From Mucilaginibacter sp. UR6-11 (GTDB lineage: Bacteria; Bacteroidota; Bacteroidia; Sphingobacteriales; Sphingobacteriaceae): a stretch of 64,000 nucleotides of DNA. Location: positions 620,001-684,000 of the forward strand of contig NZ_JAJIWO010000001.1 in NCBI RefSeq assembly GCF_020880695.1. Direction: 5' to 3'. The position numbers were made by a program, and so were the translations under genes. This document shows, piece by piece, positions 52,795 through 62,283 of this stretch. The first letter of the stretch is position 1; every line of letters begins with the position of its first letter. The notes beneath the pieces were generated by a model, which searched no databases, was not told the origin of the DNA, and saw only the letters and a program-made list of their open reading frames with translations.

Positions 52795-53982
52795 ATGTTA
52801 ACCCTTCGCCAACTGTTTCTGACCAACAATGCCCAAACTACAGATTTCCCGCTGCTCCTTGAGTTTGAACGCGCCGAAGGGGTATATTTATATGGCAGCG
52901 ATGGCCGGAAATATACAGACCTGATATCCGGTATAGGTGTAAGCAACCTGGGCCACAGCAATCCCTATGTGATCAACGCTATAAAGCAGCAGGTGGATAA
53001 ATATATGCACCTGATGGTTTACGGCGAGTATGTACAAACACCACAGGTACGCTTTGCCGAAAAATTGGTTTCTGTATTGCCGGATAACCTGCAATCGGTA
53101 TACTTCGTCAATTCAGGTACGGAAGCCGTAGAGGGCGCTTTAAAATTGGCGAAGCGCTTTACCGGCAGGCAGCAAATAATTTCATGCACCAACTCCTATC
53201 ATGGCAGCACGCATGGCGCATTGAGCGTAATGGGTAATGAAACTTTTAAACAGGCATTTCGCCCGTTATTGCCGGGGATCGGTTTTATTCGTTTTAACGA
53301 TCCGGCTGATCTGATACGGATCACCGACCAAACTGCCTGTGTTATCATAGAAACCATCCAGGGCGAAGCCGGGATCCGCGTTCCTGATATACAATACATG
53401 CAGGCCCTGCGCAGGCGCTGTGATGAAACAGGCACGTTGCTGATATTGGATGAGATCCAGGCCGCGTTTGGCCGTACAGGCAAACTATTTGCTTTTGAGC
53501 ATTTTAATATCCGGCCCGACATCCTTTTACTGGCCAAGGCGTTGGGGGGCGGTATGCCAGTGGGCGCCTTTATCTCATCAAACAAAATAATGGGGTCGCT
53601 CAAAGAAAATCCAATCCTGGGGCATATCACCACATTTGGCGGCCACCCGGTTTGCTGTGCCGCCGGACTGGCAGCCCTTGAAGTTCTGCTGGCTGAAGAG
53701 CTTGTAAATACTGTTGCCGAAAAAGAAACACTGCTGCGAAGTTTACTGGTACACCCGGCTATAAAAGAAGTACGCGGCAAAGGATTGATGCTGGCCATAG
53801 AGCTGGAGAACTTTGCTGTTAACAAAAAAATAATTGACCGCTGCATAACAAATGGTGTAATTACCGATTGGTTTTTACATTGTGATAATGCCATGCGTAT
53901 AGCCCCTCCACTAATTATCACCAAAACCGAGATCGAAGATGCCTGTAGGGTAATAATGGAAGCCATTGCTCATTATTGCTGA
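52795..53982 (+). CDS. Class-III PLP-dependent aminotransferase (acetylornithine type)
   Basis: PLP enzyme of the acetylornithine/4-aminobutyrate aminotransferase family (395 aa). The Schiff-base lysine is Lys248 in LLAKALGGGMPVGAF, and the aspartate that holds the pyridine nitrogen is Asp219 in ILDEIQAAFGRTG. The glycine-rich FVNSGTEAVEGALKLAKR is the phosphate-binding loop. The ATG at 52795 is favoured by the promoter box and family length. It is not beside arginine genes, so the substrate is open. Confidence 0.88.
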   Translation: MLTLRQLFLTNNAQTTDFPLLLEFERAEGVYLYGSDGRKYTDLISGIGVSNLGHSNPYVINAIKQQVDKYMHLMVYGEYVQTPQVRFAEKLVSVLPDNLQSVYFVNSGTEAVEGALKLAKRFTGRQQIISCTNSYHGSTHGALSVMGNETFKQAFRPLLPGIGFIRFNDPADLIRITDQTACVIIETIQGEAGIRVPDIQYMQALRRRCDETGTLLILDEIQAAFGRTGKLFAFEHFNIRPDILLLAKALGGGMPVGAFISSNKIMGSLKENPILGHITTFGGHPVCCAAGLAALEVLLAEELVNTVAEKETLLRSLLVHPAIKEVRGKGLMLAIELENFAVNKKIIDRCITNGVITDWFLHCDNAMRIAPPLIITKTEIEDACRVIMEAIAHYC

Positions 53983-54192
53983 TTGTCTGTATCCCGGCAT
54001 ATTATTATTAAATTAGTGTAATAAACCCGTTATAAACTTTAACGCGGTTAATCTTGGTATGGTTTATGCAAAATATAGGGTAAACTGCTAAAAAGTGCGT
54101 TTAAACAGCTTAAATCGAGTTTTTAAAGGTTTGATTGCACATTTTTCAAGTCAGTATACTATACAATAACTATAAAACAACCTTGGTATAAC

Positions 54193-56508
54193 ATGGCCGG
54201 AAATAACACACTACAAAAAAACATGAAAATAGCCTATATCTCAACCTATCCACCGCGTGAATGCGGAATCGCAACATTCAATCAAAACTTAATGAAGGCC
54301 ATTGGCGCCAATTTCCCCGAAAGGGCAACATTACTGAAGGGTGATTTTGTGGTAGCGCTAACTGACTCTGAAGACGTCCACGAATATGAATACCCTGAAG
54401 AGGTAAAATATGTTATTCGCCAAAACCACCAGAAAGATTATATAAGGGCAGCTAATTATATCAATACCAGCAACGCGGATGTTTGCATAATGGAACATGA
54501 GTTTGGCATTTATGGTGGTGAAAGCGGTATCTATATACTGCCCTTGTTAAACCGGTTGGAAAAACCACTGATCTCTATTTTACATACAATACTGAAGGAT
54601 CCCAGCTATGTACAACGTGTTATAATAAGGGAGATTGCCGAGCAGTCGGCCAAAATAATTGTAATGAGCAACAGGGCACTGGAGTTTTTAACGACCATTT
54701 ATGACATCCCTGCAGAAAAGATACAAATAATAGAACATGGTGTGCCTGATTTGGAAGCACCAGAAGATAACCCGATAAAAAGCTTAACGCCATTTAAAAA
54801 TCGCAGGGTATTATTAACCTTTGGGTTGATAAGCAGAAATAAAGGATTAGAGACCGTAGTGCGCGCCCTGCCAAGAATTGTAAAGGACCACCCGGATGTG
54901 ATGTACGTAGTATTGGGTAATACCCACCCGGGTGTATTGAAAAACTCGGGAGAGGAATACCGGGATCACCTGAAAACACTGGCAAACCAACTCGGGGTGT
55001 CACAAAATCTGGCATTTGTTAACAAGTTTGTTGCAGAAGAAGAATTGATCCAATACCTCTCAGCGGCCGAAATTTATGTTACGCCGTATTTAAATGAGGC
55101 ACAGATAACCAGCGGGACATTGTCATATGCAGTTGGTGCAGGTTCGGCAGTAGTTTCAACGCCCTACTGGCACGCTACTGAATTATTGGACCATAACCGC
55201 GGCCGCTTATTTGAATTTAAAAATGCCGACGCACTGGCCGATATCGTGATTGAATTACTTGACCAGGAACGCGTATTAAATGAGTTAAAAGAAAACGCTT
55301 ATGAATATGGCCTGCATCTGCGCTGGCCTGTTGTAGGAGCTGAATATATAAAAGTGGCACAAGAAGCCTGCTCCGAGCATGATTTCAGGGACAAAATACT
55401 TAAAAACAGTATTGTTGACCCAGAGATAATGCCCAAATTCAGCCTGGCCCACGTATTGCGCCTAACAGACGATACTGGCATAGTGCAACACGCCAAATAC
55501 GGTATACCTAACTTAAAAGAGGGATATTGCCTTGATGATAATGCCCGGGCGTTGATTATGGCGATTATGGCCCATAAACGCAGCAATAGTAAAGAAGCGT
55601 TTGAACTGCTTCCGATCTATCTGAGCTATATCCATTACATGCAGACAGATGACGGTAACTTCCGCAATTTCCTGAGCTTTAACAGGCAATACCTGGATGA
55701 AGTGGGTTCTGAAGATTCTTTTGGACGTACCATATGGAGCCTTGGCTATTTAATCGGCTATGCTGCAAGTAACTCGTACCGCGAATTTGCTACAGAGATA
55801 TTTCAGCGTTCGTTCCCGCATTTCAGGGCCTTAAAACATTTAAGGGGAATGGCCAATACCATAATCGGTATCAGCCTGTACCTGCAGCTTCACCCAACCG
55901 ACGACGGCATGGTAGCCGAGTTAGTCCGCCTAACCAATCCGCTGGTTGATGCTTATGAAAAAACGCAAACGGAAGACTGGCCGTGGTTTGAAGAGAGCAT
56001 GACCTACGATAACGCCATACTACCATTGGCATTACTGCACTCATGCCAGGTAACAGGTAATGAAAGGGTTAAAGAGATTGCGTTAAAAACTATGGCCTTC
56101 CTTGATAATTTAACCTTATCAAATGGTTATCTGAGCCCGGTTGGTAATGATGGCTGGTATTACCGCGGTGGTAAATTCCCGACATTTGATCAGCAGGCTA
56201 TCGAGACGATGGCTATGGTATTGATGCATTTCCAGGCTTACCAACTGTTCCGCAAGCCTGAGCATATCGAGAAAATGTTTTTATGCTATAAATGGTTCCT
56301 TGGCGAAAACACCTTACGTGCACCGTTATATGACCACGAAACCAAAGGCTGTTGCGACGGGCTATTACCGACAGGTATAAACCGCAACCAGGGTGCCGAA
56401 AGCACATTGGCTTATTTAATATCCCACTTAACCGTATTGCAGGCATTTGAGCTGGAATACGAATACAACAGATTTTCACAAAAAATGTTAAGTGCCAACG
56501 CCAAATAA
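54193..56508 (+). CDS. GT4 glycosyltransferase with C-terminal helical domain
   Basis: A 771-aa protein. Residues 10-400 form a GT4-type glycosyltransferase (start IAYISTYPPRECGIATFNQN, then LLTFGLISRNKGLETVVRAL, and a nucleotide-sugar site with EAQITSGTLSYAVGAG). The C-terminal ~350 residues are helical with repeated hairpins (CLDDNARALIMAIMAHK, WPWFEESMTYDNAILPLALL), like an (alpha/alpha)6 domain. There is no signal peptide. It overlaps the next GT4 gene by one base and shares the cluster with GH130. The sugar is probably mannose or glucose; this is inference from the GH130 neighbour. Confidence 0.85.
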   Translation: MAGNNTLQKNMKIAYISTYPPRECGIATFNQNLMKAIGANFPERATLLKGDFVVALTDSEDVHEYEYPEEVKYVIRQNHQKDYIRAANYINTSNADVCIMEHEFGIYGGESGIYILPLLNRLEKPLISILHTILKDPSYVQRVIIREIAEQSAKIIVMSNRALEFLTTIYDIPAEKIQIIEHGVPDLEAPEDNPIKSLTPFKNRRVLLTFGLISRNKGLETVVRALPRIVKDHPDVMYVVLGNTHPGVLKNSGEEYRDHLKTLANQLGVSQNLAFVNKFVAEEELIQYLSAAEIYVTPYLNEAQITSGTLSYAVGAGSAVVSTPYWHATELLDHNRGRLFEFKNADALADIVIELLDQERVLNELKENAYEYGLHLRWPVVGAEYIKVAQEACSEHDFRDKILKNSIVDPEIMPKFSLAHVLRLTDDTGIVQHAKYGIPNLKEGYCLDDNARALIMAIMAHKRSNSKEAFELLPIYLSYIHYMQTDDGNFRNFLSFNRQYLDEVGSEDSFGRTIWSLGYLIGYAASNSYREFATEIFQRSFPHFRALKHLRGMANTIIGISLYLQLHPTDDGMVAELVRLTNPLVDAYEKTQTEDWPWFEESMTYDNAILPLALLHSCQVTGNERVKEIALKTMAFLDNLTLSNGYLSPVGNDGWYYRGGKFPTFDQQAIETMAMVLMHFQAYQLFRKPEHIEKMFLCYKWFLGENTLRAPLYDHETKGCCDGLLPTGINRNQGAESTLAYLISHLTVLQAFELEYEYNRFSQKMLSANAK

Positions 56509-57512
56509 TGAAAGCAGCTATATTAGCTCCCGTTGCCTGGCGCACACCGCCCAGGCATTACGGGCCGTGGGAACAAGTGGCATCAAACATAGCCGAGGGA
56601 CTGATAAAACTGGGCGTTGAAGTAACGCTTTTTGCTACCGGCGACTCTATAACCGCCGGTAGGCTGGAAGCCGTTTGCGAAAAAGGCTATGAAGAAGACC
56701 GCACACAGGATGCCAAGGTGCTGGAATGCCTGCATATCAGCAACCTGATGGAGAAAGCCGATGAGTTTGACATCATCCATAACAATTTCGACTTTTTACC
56801 GCTTACCTATTCGGGATTGGTCAAAACGCCCGTTATCACCACGATACACGGATTTTCATCGCCAAGGATTATACCGGTTTATAAAAAATATAACGCACGG
56901 GGGCACTATGTTTCCATAAGCGATAGTGACCGTAGCCCTGAACTTAAGTACCTGGCTACGGTTTATAATGGCTTAAATACTAAAGATTTTGTATTTAACG
57001 CACATCCTCGGGAATACCTGCTTTATTTCGGCCGTATTCATCCCGATAAAGGAACTGTCGAAGCTATTGAAATCGCCAAAAAAAGCAAACGCAAATTGCT
57101 GATAGCAGGTATAGTACAGGATGAGGGCTATTTTAAAGAAAAAATAGAACCGCAGTTAAACGATCAGATCACCTATATCGGCAGCGCCGGACCGGAGAAA
57201 CGAAATGAATTGTTGGGCAATGCTTTGGCGCTGTTACATCCTATAAATTTCGAAGAGCCTTTCGGACTAAGCGTAGCCGAAGCTATGCTTTGCGGGACGC
57301 CTGTCATCGCTTTCAATAAAGGCTCGATGCCTGAACTGATCAAGCATGAAGAAACAGGCTTTTTGGTAAAGGATATTGAAGAAGCGGTTAACGCCGTTGA
57401 AGCTTTAAATAAAATCAAAAGAGAGAATTGCTATAATTGGGCAACCAGCCAATTTTCATGCGATAAAATGGCTGCCGATTATTTAAAGCTATATCACCAG
57501 ATCCTGGGGTAA
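56508..57512 (+). CDS. GT4 family glycosyltransferase
   Basis: A 334-aa glycosyltransferase in the GT-B fold. The start is MKAAILAPVAWRTPPRHYGPWE with a typical glycine-rich donor loop, and LYFGRIHPDKGTVEAI and EEPFGLSVAEAMLCGTPVIAFNKG are family motifs around the E-x7-E site. The ATG shares a base with the upstream TAA (TAATG). It lacks a signal peptide. It likely builds on the product of the larger GT4. Sugar donor unknown. Confidence 0.9.
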   Translation: MKAAILAPVAWRTPPRHYGPWEQVASNIAEGLIKLGVEVTLFATGDSITAGRLEAVCEKGYEEDRTQDAKVLECLHISNLMEKADEFDIIHNNFDFLPLTYSGLVKTPVITTIHGFSSPRIIPVYKKYNARGHYVSISDSDRSPELKYLATVYNGLNTKDFVFNAHPREYLLYFGRIHPDKGTVEAIEIAKKSKRKLLIAGIVQDEGYFKEKIEPQLNDQITYIGSAGPEKRNELLGNALALLHPINFEEPFGLSVAEAMLCGTPVIAFNKGSMPELIKHEETGFLVKDIEEAVNAVEALNKIKRENCYNWATSQFSCDKMAADYLKLYHQILG

Positions 57513-57531
57513 CTGCCTGATTAAGCAGTTA
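57510..57531. terminator. Hairpin shared by two convergent stop codons
   Basis: TAACTGC (57510-57516) pairs with GCAGTTA (57525-57531) around 8 bases; the plus-strand TAA and the minus-strand TAA both lie in the hairpin. No long T run. Confidence 0.45.
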
Positions 57532-57934
57532 ACTCTATCCCCTGGCCTGCAATATCATGGTTTAAAATATCCGCCTGATTCTCCTGATCTGTTTGATGAT
57601 CATAATTGATCAACGGCCTCAGCCTTGCTTCTGCAGCTTGATACGTATCCTCATTGTGTACTGAACGATAATTTTCAAGGTCGACATGCGGCGCATATTT
57701 GTAACCAAGTCTTTTGTTTTCTTCTTCAATAAAACTAAACAGGTCGCCCAGACAAGCGTGTACCGCTTGCAGGTATTTAAAGTTGGTAGATGTAAGACAT
57801 TTACCGGTATCGTCGGGGCCTTTACCCGGCTCACAAAAATTTAATTTTGTAATAATACCATTTACAAGTTCAGCCTCGAATTTACCTTCGTTATGCCAGG
57901 CAAGGTTGTTTTTTATTTCTCTGAAATGATCCAT
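57521..57934 (-). CDS. Hypothetical protein in the glycan cluster
   Basis: I do not recognise this 137-aa protein. It is soluble and acidic, begins MDHFREIKNNLAWHNEGKF, and has cysteines at CEPGKGPDD, GKCLTS and HACLGDL (three in a short span). There is no signal peptide or membrane helix. It converges with the GT4 pair and is separated from GH130 by about 250 bases, so shared regulation is not shown. The codon use and composition agree with the neighbours. Function unknown. Confidence 0.6.
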   Translation of the reverse strand: MDHFREIKNNLAWHNEGKFEAELVNGIITKLNFCEPGKGPDDTGKCLTSTNFKYLQAVHACLGDLFSFIEEENKRLGYKYAPHVDLENYRSVHNEDTYQAAEARLRPLINYDHQTDQENQADILNHDIAGQGIELTA

Positions 57935-58091
57935 CGGTTTAATAAATTTATTTCCATATAATTTGTAACAGACACATTATTAATTAACTACTGTTAGTAG
58001 GTACATAACAATGGATATGCCATTTTTTGATATGTTGATAAATAAATAAAAAAGGGCTTTAAGCGTGATTTTGGGATAATGAGAGCATTTA

Positions 58092-58114
58092 GCGGGTGGA
58101 TATCTTCCACCCGC
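58092..58114 (-). terminator. Hairpin after the GH130 gene
   Basis: GCGGGTGGA and TCCACCCGC form a perfect 9-bp stem with a 5-base loop, 66 bases after the GH130 stop. No T tail on the minus strand. Confidence 0.45.
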
Positions 58115-58180
58115 ATGCGTATACTTTTCAGTACATATTTTATTGAAGGGTACTTAAGAAGCTGTGGAACTTCGCAAATA

Positions 58181-59680
58181 TTATACTGCTACCTGTTTGT
58201 TTTCTTTTTTGGTTACGGTAGCATCTTCTTTAAACTTTGCTATTAGTTCGTCAAGATCGATTTCGGCAAACGAGGTAGAATAATCCGACAATCCGTAAGG
58301 GATGATCAATTTATTATTATTGATGATTGAACCACATGAATAGATCACGTTAGGCACATAACCTTCGCGCTCGTCGCTGTTGGGGATCAATATAGGCTCT
58401 CTCAGCCTGCCTATTTCTACCTCAGGATCATCAAGTTTAAGCAAACTGGCGCCCAGCACGTACCGGCGCATAGGGCCTACGCCATGGGTAATTACAATCC
58501 AGCCGTGTTTGGTTTCAATCGGCGATCCGCAGTTACCTATCTGTACAAACTCCCAGCTAAATTTAGGTTTTTGCAGTAATATGGGTTTCTCCCAGATATT
58601 GATCTTATCCGAGTACATGATATAGTTATTGCAGCCATCAATACGCGATATCATCACATACTTGCCATTTATTTTACGCGGAAAAAGCGCCAGGTTTTTG
58701 TTTTGGGCACCGGCACCATATAACGGCATGATCTTGAAATTATAAAAATCAGTGGTTTGCAATAGCTTAGGCATGATTAACGCGCCATCATAAGCCGTAT
58801 AGGTTGCATAATAAACACGGCTGCCATCCTCATTCATAAATTCAACAAAACGTGCATCCTCTATACCTTTACGTTCGTACTCAGATATCGGGAAGATTAC
58901 CCTGTCTGATATATCGGTATCCAATGAAAATACAATTTCGTAGTATGAATCGGCCAGCCAAAGCACTTTATCATACTCCAGTTTCTTCATATCGCTCTCC
59001 TGCAGTTTTTGCGAATCAATAATTATCCGGCGCAGGTTTGAATATTCAAAATGATGATCGAGCTTTGATTCCAGCTCGTGCAATACATCAATATTTATTT
59101 GGGTGATAGCGGCTTTATCAAAAAATAACTTTTTATTATAAACCGCATTACGTACAATCTCGGCCTCATCAATATAATTACCGGCAGGTAAAACCGTGAT
59201 GTTATTACTCTTATCGATCAAAGCCCGGCGGAAAGTGATAGATGAAATGTGGCCCTCGCCTACCGCCCTGAAACTCATGATCACCCTTCGCTCGCCTTCT
59301 GAAAGCTCCGTTTGATCTGGGTCCTGAACTATTGACGGATTAAAAAATGCTGCTGATTCGATTGAATACTCATGCGTGAAATAAGACCCGATAAGCAGTT
59401 TACGATACACCGTCAGTGTATCATAATCAATATTCAATTCGGCAAAAAATGGTTTTAGTTTACTGCAATGGCGGTTTAAAACCCGGGTTATATTACGGTG
59501 ACGTTTAGAATACTCCTGCAATAGTGGCGAGATGATGCTAAATGCTTCTTCCTCGCTTATACTTATTACACGCTCTAATACTTCTTTGGCTCGGTCGTTT
59601 CCGTTAAAAAAGAATCTTGCTATAACACGTTTTGGATCTGGATTAACTCTTACGGGTTTACGTTCAACAGATAACTTCAT
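58181..59680 (-). CDS. Glycoside hydrolase family 130 (mannoside phosphorylase-like)
   Basis: A 499-aa five-bladed propeller enzyme of family GH130, whose members phosphorolyse or hydrolyse beta-mannosides. Motifs seen are FFNPSIVQDP, MSFRAVGEGHISSITFRRA, GNCGSPIETKHGWIVITHG and GYVPNVIYSCGSI. The N-terminal ~100 residues precede the propeller. There is no signal peptide, so it acts in the cytoplasm. It stands near two GT4 genes; together they suggest synthesis and recovery of a mannose-containing glycan. Whether it is phosphorylase or hydrolase needs the phosphate-binding residues to be compared. Confidence 0.85.
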   Translation of the reverse strand: MKLSVERKPVRVNPDPKRVIARFFFNGNDRAKEVLERVISISEEEAFSIISPLLQEYSKRHRNITRVLNRHCSKLKPFFAELNIDYDTLTVYRKLLIGSYFTHEYSIESAAFFNPSIVQDPDQTELSEGERRVIMSFRAVGEGHISSITFRRALIDKSNNITVLPAGNYIDEAEIVRNAVYNKKLFFDKAAITQINIDVLHELESKLDHHFEYSNLRRIIIDSQKLQESDMKKLEYDKVLWLADSYYEIVFSLDTDISDRVIFPISEYERKGIEDARFVEFMNEDGSRVYYATYTAYDGALIMPKLLQTTDFYNFKIMPLYGAGAQNKNLALFPRKINGKYVMISRIDGCNNYIMYSDKINIWEKPILLQKPKFSWEFVQIGNCGSPIETKHGWIVITHGVGPMRRYVLGASLLKLDDPEVEIGRLREPILIPNSDEREGYVPNVIYSCGSIINNNKLIIPYGLSDYSTSFAEIDLDELIAKFKEDATVTKKENKQVAV

Positions 59681-59813
59681 ATATAAATAGTACGTTTTAT
59701 AATTAACACAAACTTGTTCAAATTGATTGAAGTAATTTCAGAAACCTTTTAATTAATTATAGCCCATGGTTTTAACCACGCACCCCATTAACCATTAAGC
59801 TAATGATTATACG

Positions 59814-60734
59814 TTAAATCATGCTGTTTCGTTTGATGAGATATGATTTTAAGATGTTATAATAGCCGTCCTGTATAGCAGCGTCAACCATATCAATATG
59901 GTATTGCGCGCATTTAAGCTCCAACTGATGCTTGTAATGGTTTAAAGAGGTTTGGTAAGCCCCGCGTATTTTACCGGGATGCACCTTTACTTCGTGACCG
60001 CTTTCCATGTCGATAAAATGGTGCGGGCGGTTATCAAAATTAAAATCGAGTTCTTTTTGTTTATCGTTTACATTAAATATCACCACCTCGTGCTTGTTAT
60101 ATTTTAAATGCTGAATAGCGGCAAATAACGCCTGCATTTTTTCAGAATCCAAATTATTCTCCAACATATCGCTGAATATAATGACTAACGACCGCTGGTG
60201 GATCTGCTCGGCTACATGATGTAGTACACTGGTTATGTTGGTTGTTGTATTTATTTTAGGATTACTGTATAGTTTTTCAAGCTCGGCATACAGGTAAAAC
60301 AAATGGCTTGAGGTTGATTTTACCGGGCTTATCCAGTCAACCTGTTCAGAAAACAGGCCCAGCGCAAAAGCATCACGCTGTTTTTTAAACAGGTACATTA
60401 ATGACGCTATGGCGTATATAGAAAATTGCAGCTTATCCATCCCTTTGTCAGGGAAATTCATTGACGACGAGGTATCCAACAGCAAATAGCAGCGCAGGTT
60501 GGTTTCTTCTTCAAATTGCTTAACGAATAATTTCTCGGTACGGGCCATCAGCTTCCAGTCGATATTTTTAACCGACTCACCGTTGTTGTACAGCCGGTGT
60601 TCAGCAAACTCAACCGAAAAACCGTGGAAAGGGCTTTGGTGCAAACCGGTGATAAAGCCCTCAACCACCTGGCGGGCCAATAACTCCAAATTGGCTAAAT
60701 GCCTTATTTGCTGATCATCATTTAGTTGCGACAT
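59814..60734 (-). CDS. DUF58 domain protein
   Basis: A 306-aa DUF58 protein with the conserved SVEFAEHRLYNNGESVKNID and DWKLMARTEKLFVKQFEEET segments, and a von Willebrand A-like MIDAS start LLLDTSSSMNF. Such proteins usually sit beside a MoxR-type AAA+ ATPase and Bat-like genes; none is adjacent here. Cytoplasmic by sequence. It follows the trxA terminator. Confidence 0.85.
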   Translation of the reverse strand: MSQLNDDQQIRHLANLELLARQVVEGFITGLHQSPFHGFSVEFAEHRLYNNGESVKNIDWKLMARTEKLFVKQFEEETNLRCYLLLDTSSSMNFPDKGMDKLQFSIYAIASLMYLFKKQRDAFALGLFSEQVDWISPVKSTSSHLFYLYAELEKLYSNPKINTTTNITSVLHHVAEQIHQRSLVIIFSDMLENNLDSEKMQALFAAIQHLKYNKHEVVIFNVNDKQKELDFNFDNRPHHFIDMESGHEVKVHPGKIRGAYQTSLNHYKHQLELKCAQYHIDMVDAAIQDGYYNILKSYLIKRNSMI

Positions 60735-60816
60735 ACCGATTCAACAAAACCACCAGTGTGTATCAATAATACATCCCGCCGGCTTCATTACCACTAAAGT
60801 ACAAATTATATAAATG

Positions 60817-60846
60817 AAAAAAGCGTTACAAATTGTAACGCTTTTT
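60817..60846 (-). terminator. Terminator after trxA
   Basis: AAAAAAGCGTTACA pairs with TGTAACGCTTTTTT (14-bp stem, 3-base loop). With A and T runs on its two sides it can work in both directions; here it ends the leftward trxA transcript. Confidence 0.9.
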
Positions 60847-60864
60847 TAAACTTTAATATGCTGG

Positions 60865-61185
60865 TTAAGCCAGTTGCTTATCTAATTTACCGGCCAAAAC
60901 TGATTTTGGAACAGCACCTATTTGTTTGTCTACGATCTCGCCGTTTTTAAAGTATAATAAGGCAGGGATATTGCGGATACCATATTTTACAGAGATACCA
61001 GGGTTGTTATCAACATTTACTTTGCCTACAACTGCTGTATCTGCATATTCTTTTGATATTTCTTCAACTACCGGGCCAACCATTCTACAAGGGCCGCACC
61101 ATTCTGCCCAAAAGTCTACCAATACGGGTTTATCTGATTTAAGCACAAGCTCCTCAAAGTTTGCGTCTGTTATTTCTAAAGCCAT
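60865..61185 (-). CDS. trxA: Thioredoxin
   Basis: Cytoplasmic thioredoxin (106 aa). The redox pair is Cys30 and Cys33 in WAEWCGPCRM; the cis-proline loop is RNIPALLYF, also as in the family. It is a general disulfide reductant and may serve the Bcp peroxidase at 49965. A TATATTTG box precedes it, and a hairpin terminator follows. Confidence 0.96.
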   Translation of the reverse strand: MALEITDANFEELVLKSDKPVLVDFWAEWCGPCRMVGPVVEEISKEYADTAVVGKVNVDNNPGISVKYGIRNIPALLYFKNGEIVDKQIGAVPKSVLAGKLDKQLA

Positions 61186-61504
61186 GTTCTTTTATTTATT
61201 GTTATACAAATATATAGTATTCAAATTGCTTGCCACGAATGCTGACCTGACAATCTGACAAAGAAATTACTAACAATGCTACTATTTATACACTTTGATT
61301 TTGGGGTGACAATAAATTACTGTTTACAGTTCTCATTTTTAAAAATGAATACCCCTTTGCTTCAATGTGAACACCTGTTTTTACTAAAATAGACGGCGGA
61401 AAAATAATGTGACCGTTTCTTTCAGTGTAAACGCTATAAAAAATTGCAATCTATTAATTTTCATTCCTAAAAATTGTAATTTACAGTCGTTTTAAAAACA
61501 CCTC
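61186..61504. other. 319-base gap between trxA and the ABC ATPase
   Basis: The only signal I can support is the trxA -7 box at 61214-61207 (TATATTTG, minus strand), 21 bases before the ATG. The rest is AT-rich. Two related stretches, CAATGTGAACACCT (near 61364) and CAGTGTAAACGCT (near 61420), could be a regulator pair for the ABC genes, but no promoter box is clear. Confidence 0.5.
61207..61214 (-). promoter_or_regulatory. -7 box (TATATTTG) of trxA
   Basis: TATATTTG on the minus strand ends 21 bases before the trxA ATG. No matching -33 TTG is clear. Confidence 0.45.
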
Positions 61505-62278
61505 ATGAACGACCAGCCTATCATCCAGATAAAAAACTTAAGCAAGTTTTACGACAGCAAACAGGTTCTCAAAAATCTGTCTATTGACATTTTCCCGGGA
61601 CAGGTGATCGGTTATATCGGGCCCAATGGCGCCGGTAAATCAACCACCGTAAAAATACTGACCGGCCTGATCCCCGAATTTACAGGTGAGGTAATTGTTG
61701 ATGGGATGAACCTGGCAGAAAATCCGCAGGAGATAAAAAAATTGATAGGCTATGTACCCGAAAATGCCGAGATCTATGATGTGCTCACGCCCATGGAGTA
61801 TCTCGACTTTATTGGTAAGCTATACGGCATGCAGGAGCCGGTACTTAGCGAGCGCGTAGTTAAGCTGGTAACGGCCTTTGGCCTGGGCGCCAATATTAAT
61901 GACCGCATGGACACTTTCTCTAAAGGCATGAAACAAAAAGTGTTATTAATCGCAGGGATCATTAACAATCCAAAGATCCTGATATTGGACGAGCCGCTGT
62001 CCGGCCTTGATGCAAATGCGGTAATTTTGGTTAAGGAGCTCATCACCCGTTTATCAAAAGAAGGGAAAACCATTTTCTACTGCTCGCACATGATGGATGT
62101 AGTTGAAAAAGTATCAGACAGGATCCTGCTGATTAATAAAGGCGAGATCATTGCCGATGGCACATTCGAGTCTTTAAAACAAAATTACAGCGATACATTG
62201 GAGCAGATCTTTTCAAAACTTACCGGCCGCGAAGAATCCGGAGTTGAAACGGACGCTATTATTAACGCGTTTGAATAA
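61505..62278 (+). CDS. ABC transporter ATP-binding protein
   Basis: An ABC ATPase of 257 aa with Walker A GPNGAGKST, the signature FSKGMKQKV, Walker B ILILDEPLSGLD, and the switch His in YCSHMMD. The C terminus is like those of ABC-2 type exporters (GlnK- or Nod-like). It precedes a membrane protein by 5 bases, its probable permease partner. The cargo is unknown. Confidence 0.92.
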   Translation: MNDQPIIQIKNLSKFYDSKQVLKNLSIDIFPGQVIGYIGPNGAGKSTTVKILTGLIPEFTGEVIVDGMNLAENPQEIKKLIGYVPENAEIYDVLTPMEYLDFIGKLYGMQEPVLSERVVKLVTAFGLGANINDRMDTFSKGMKQKVLLIAGIINNPKILILDEPLSGLDANAVILVKELITRLSKEGKTIFYCSHMMDVVEKVSDRILLINKGEIIADGTFESLKQNYSDTLEQIFSKLTGREESGVETDAIINAFE

Positions 62279-62283
62279 GGCCG

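Noticed and set aside
53199..53966. Long reverse frame over the aminotransferase gene
   Set aside because: It lies antisense to a complete PLP enzyme with all active-site motifs and has no family resemblance.
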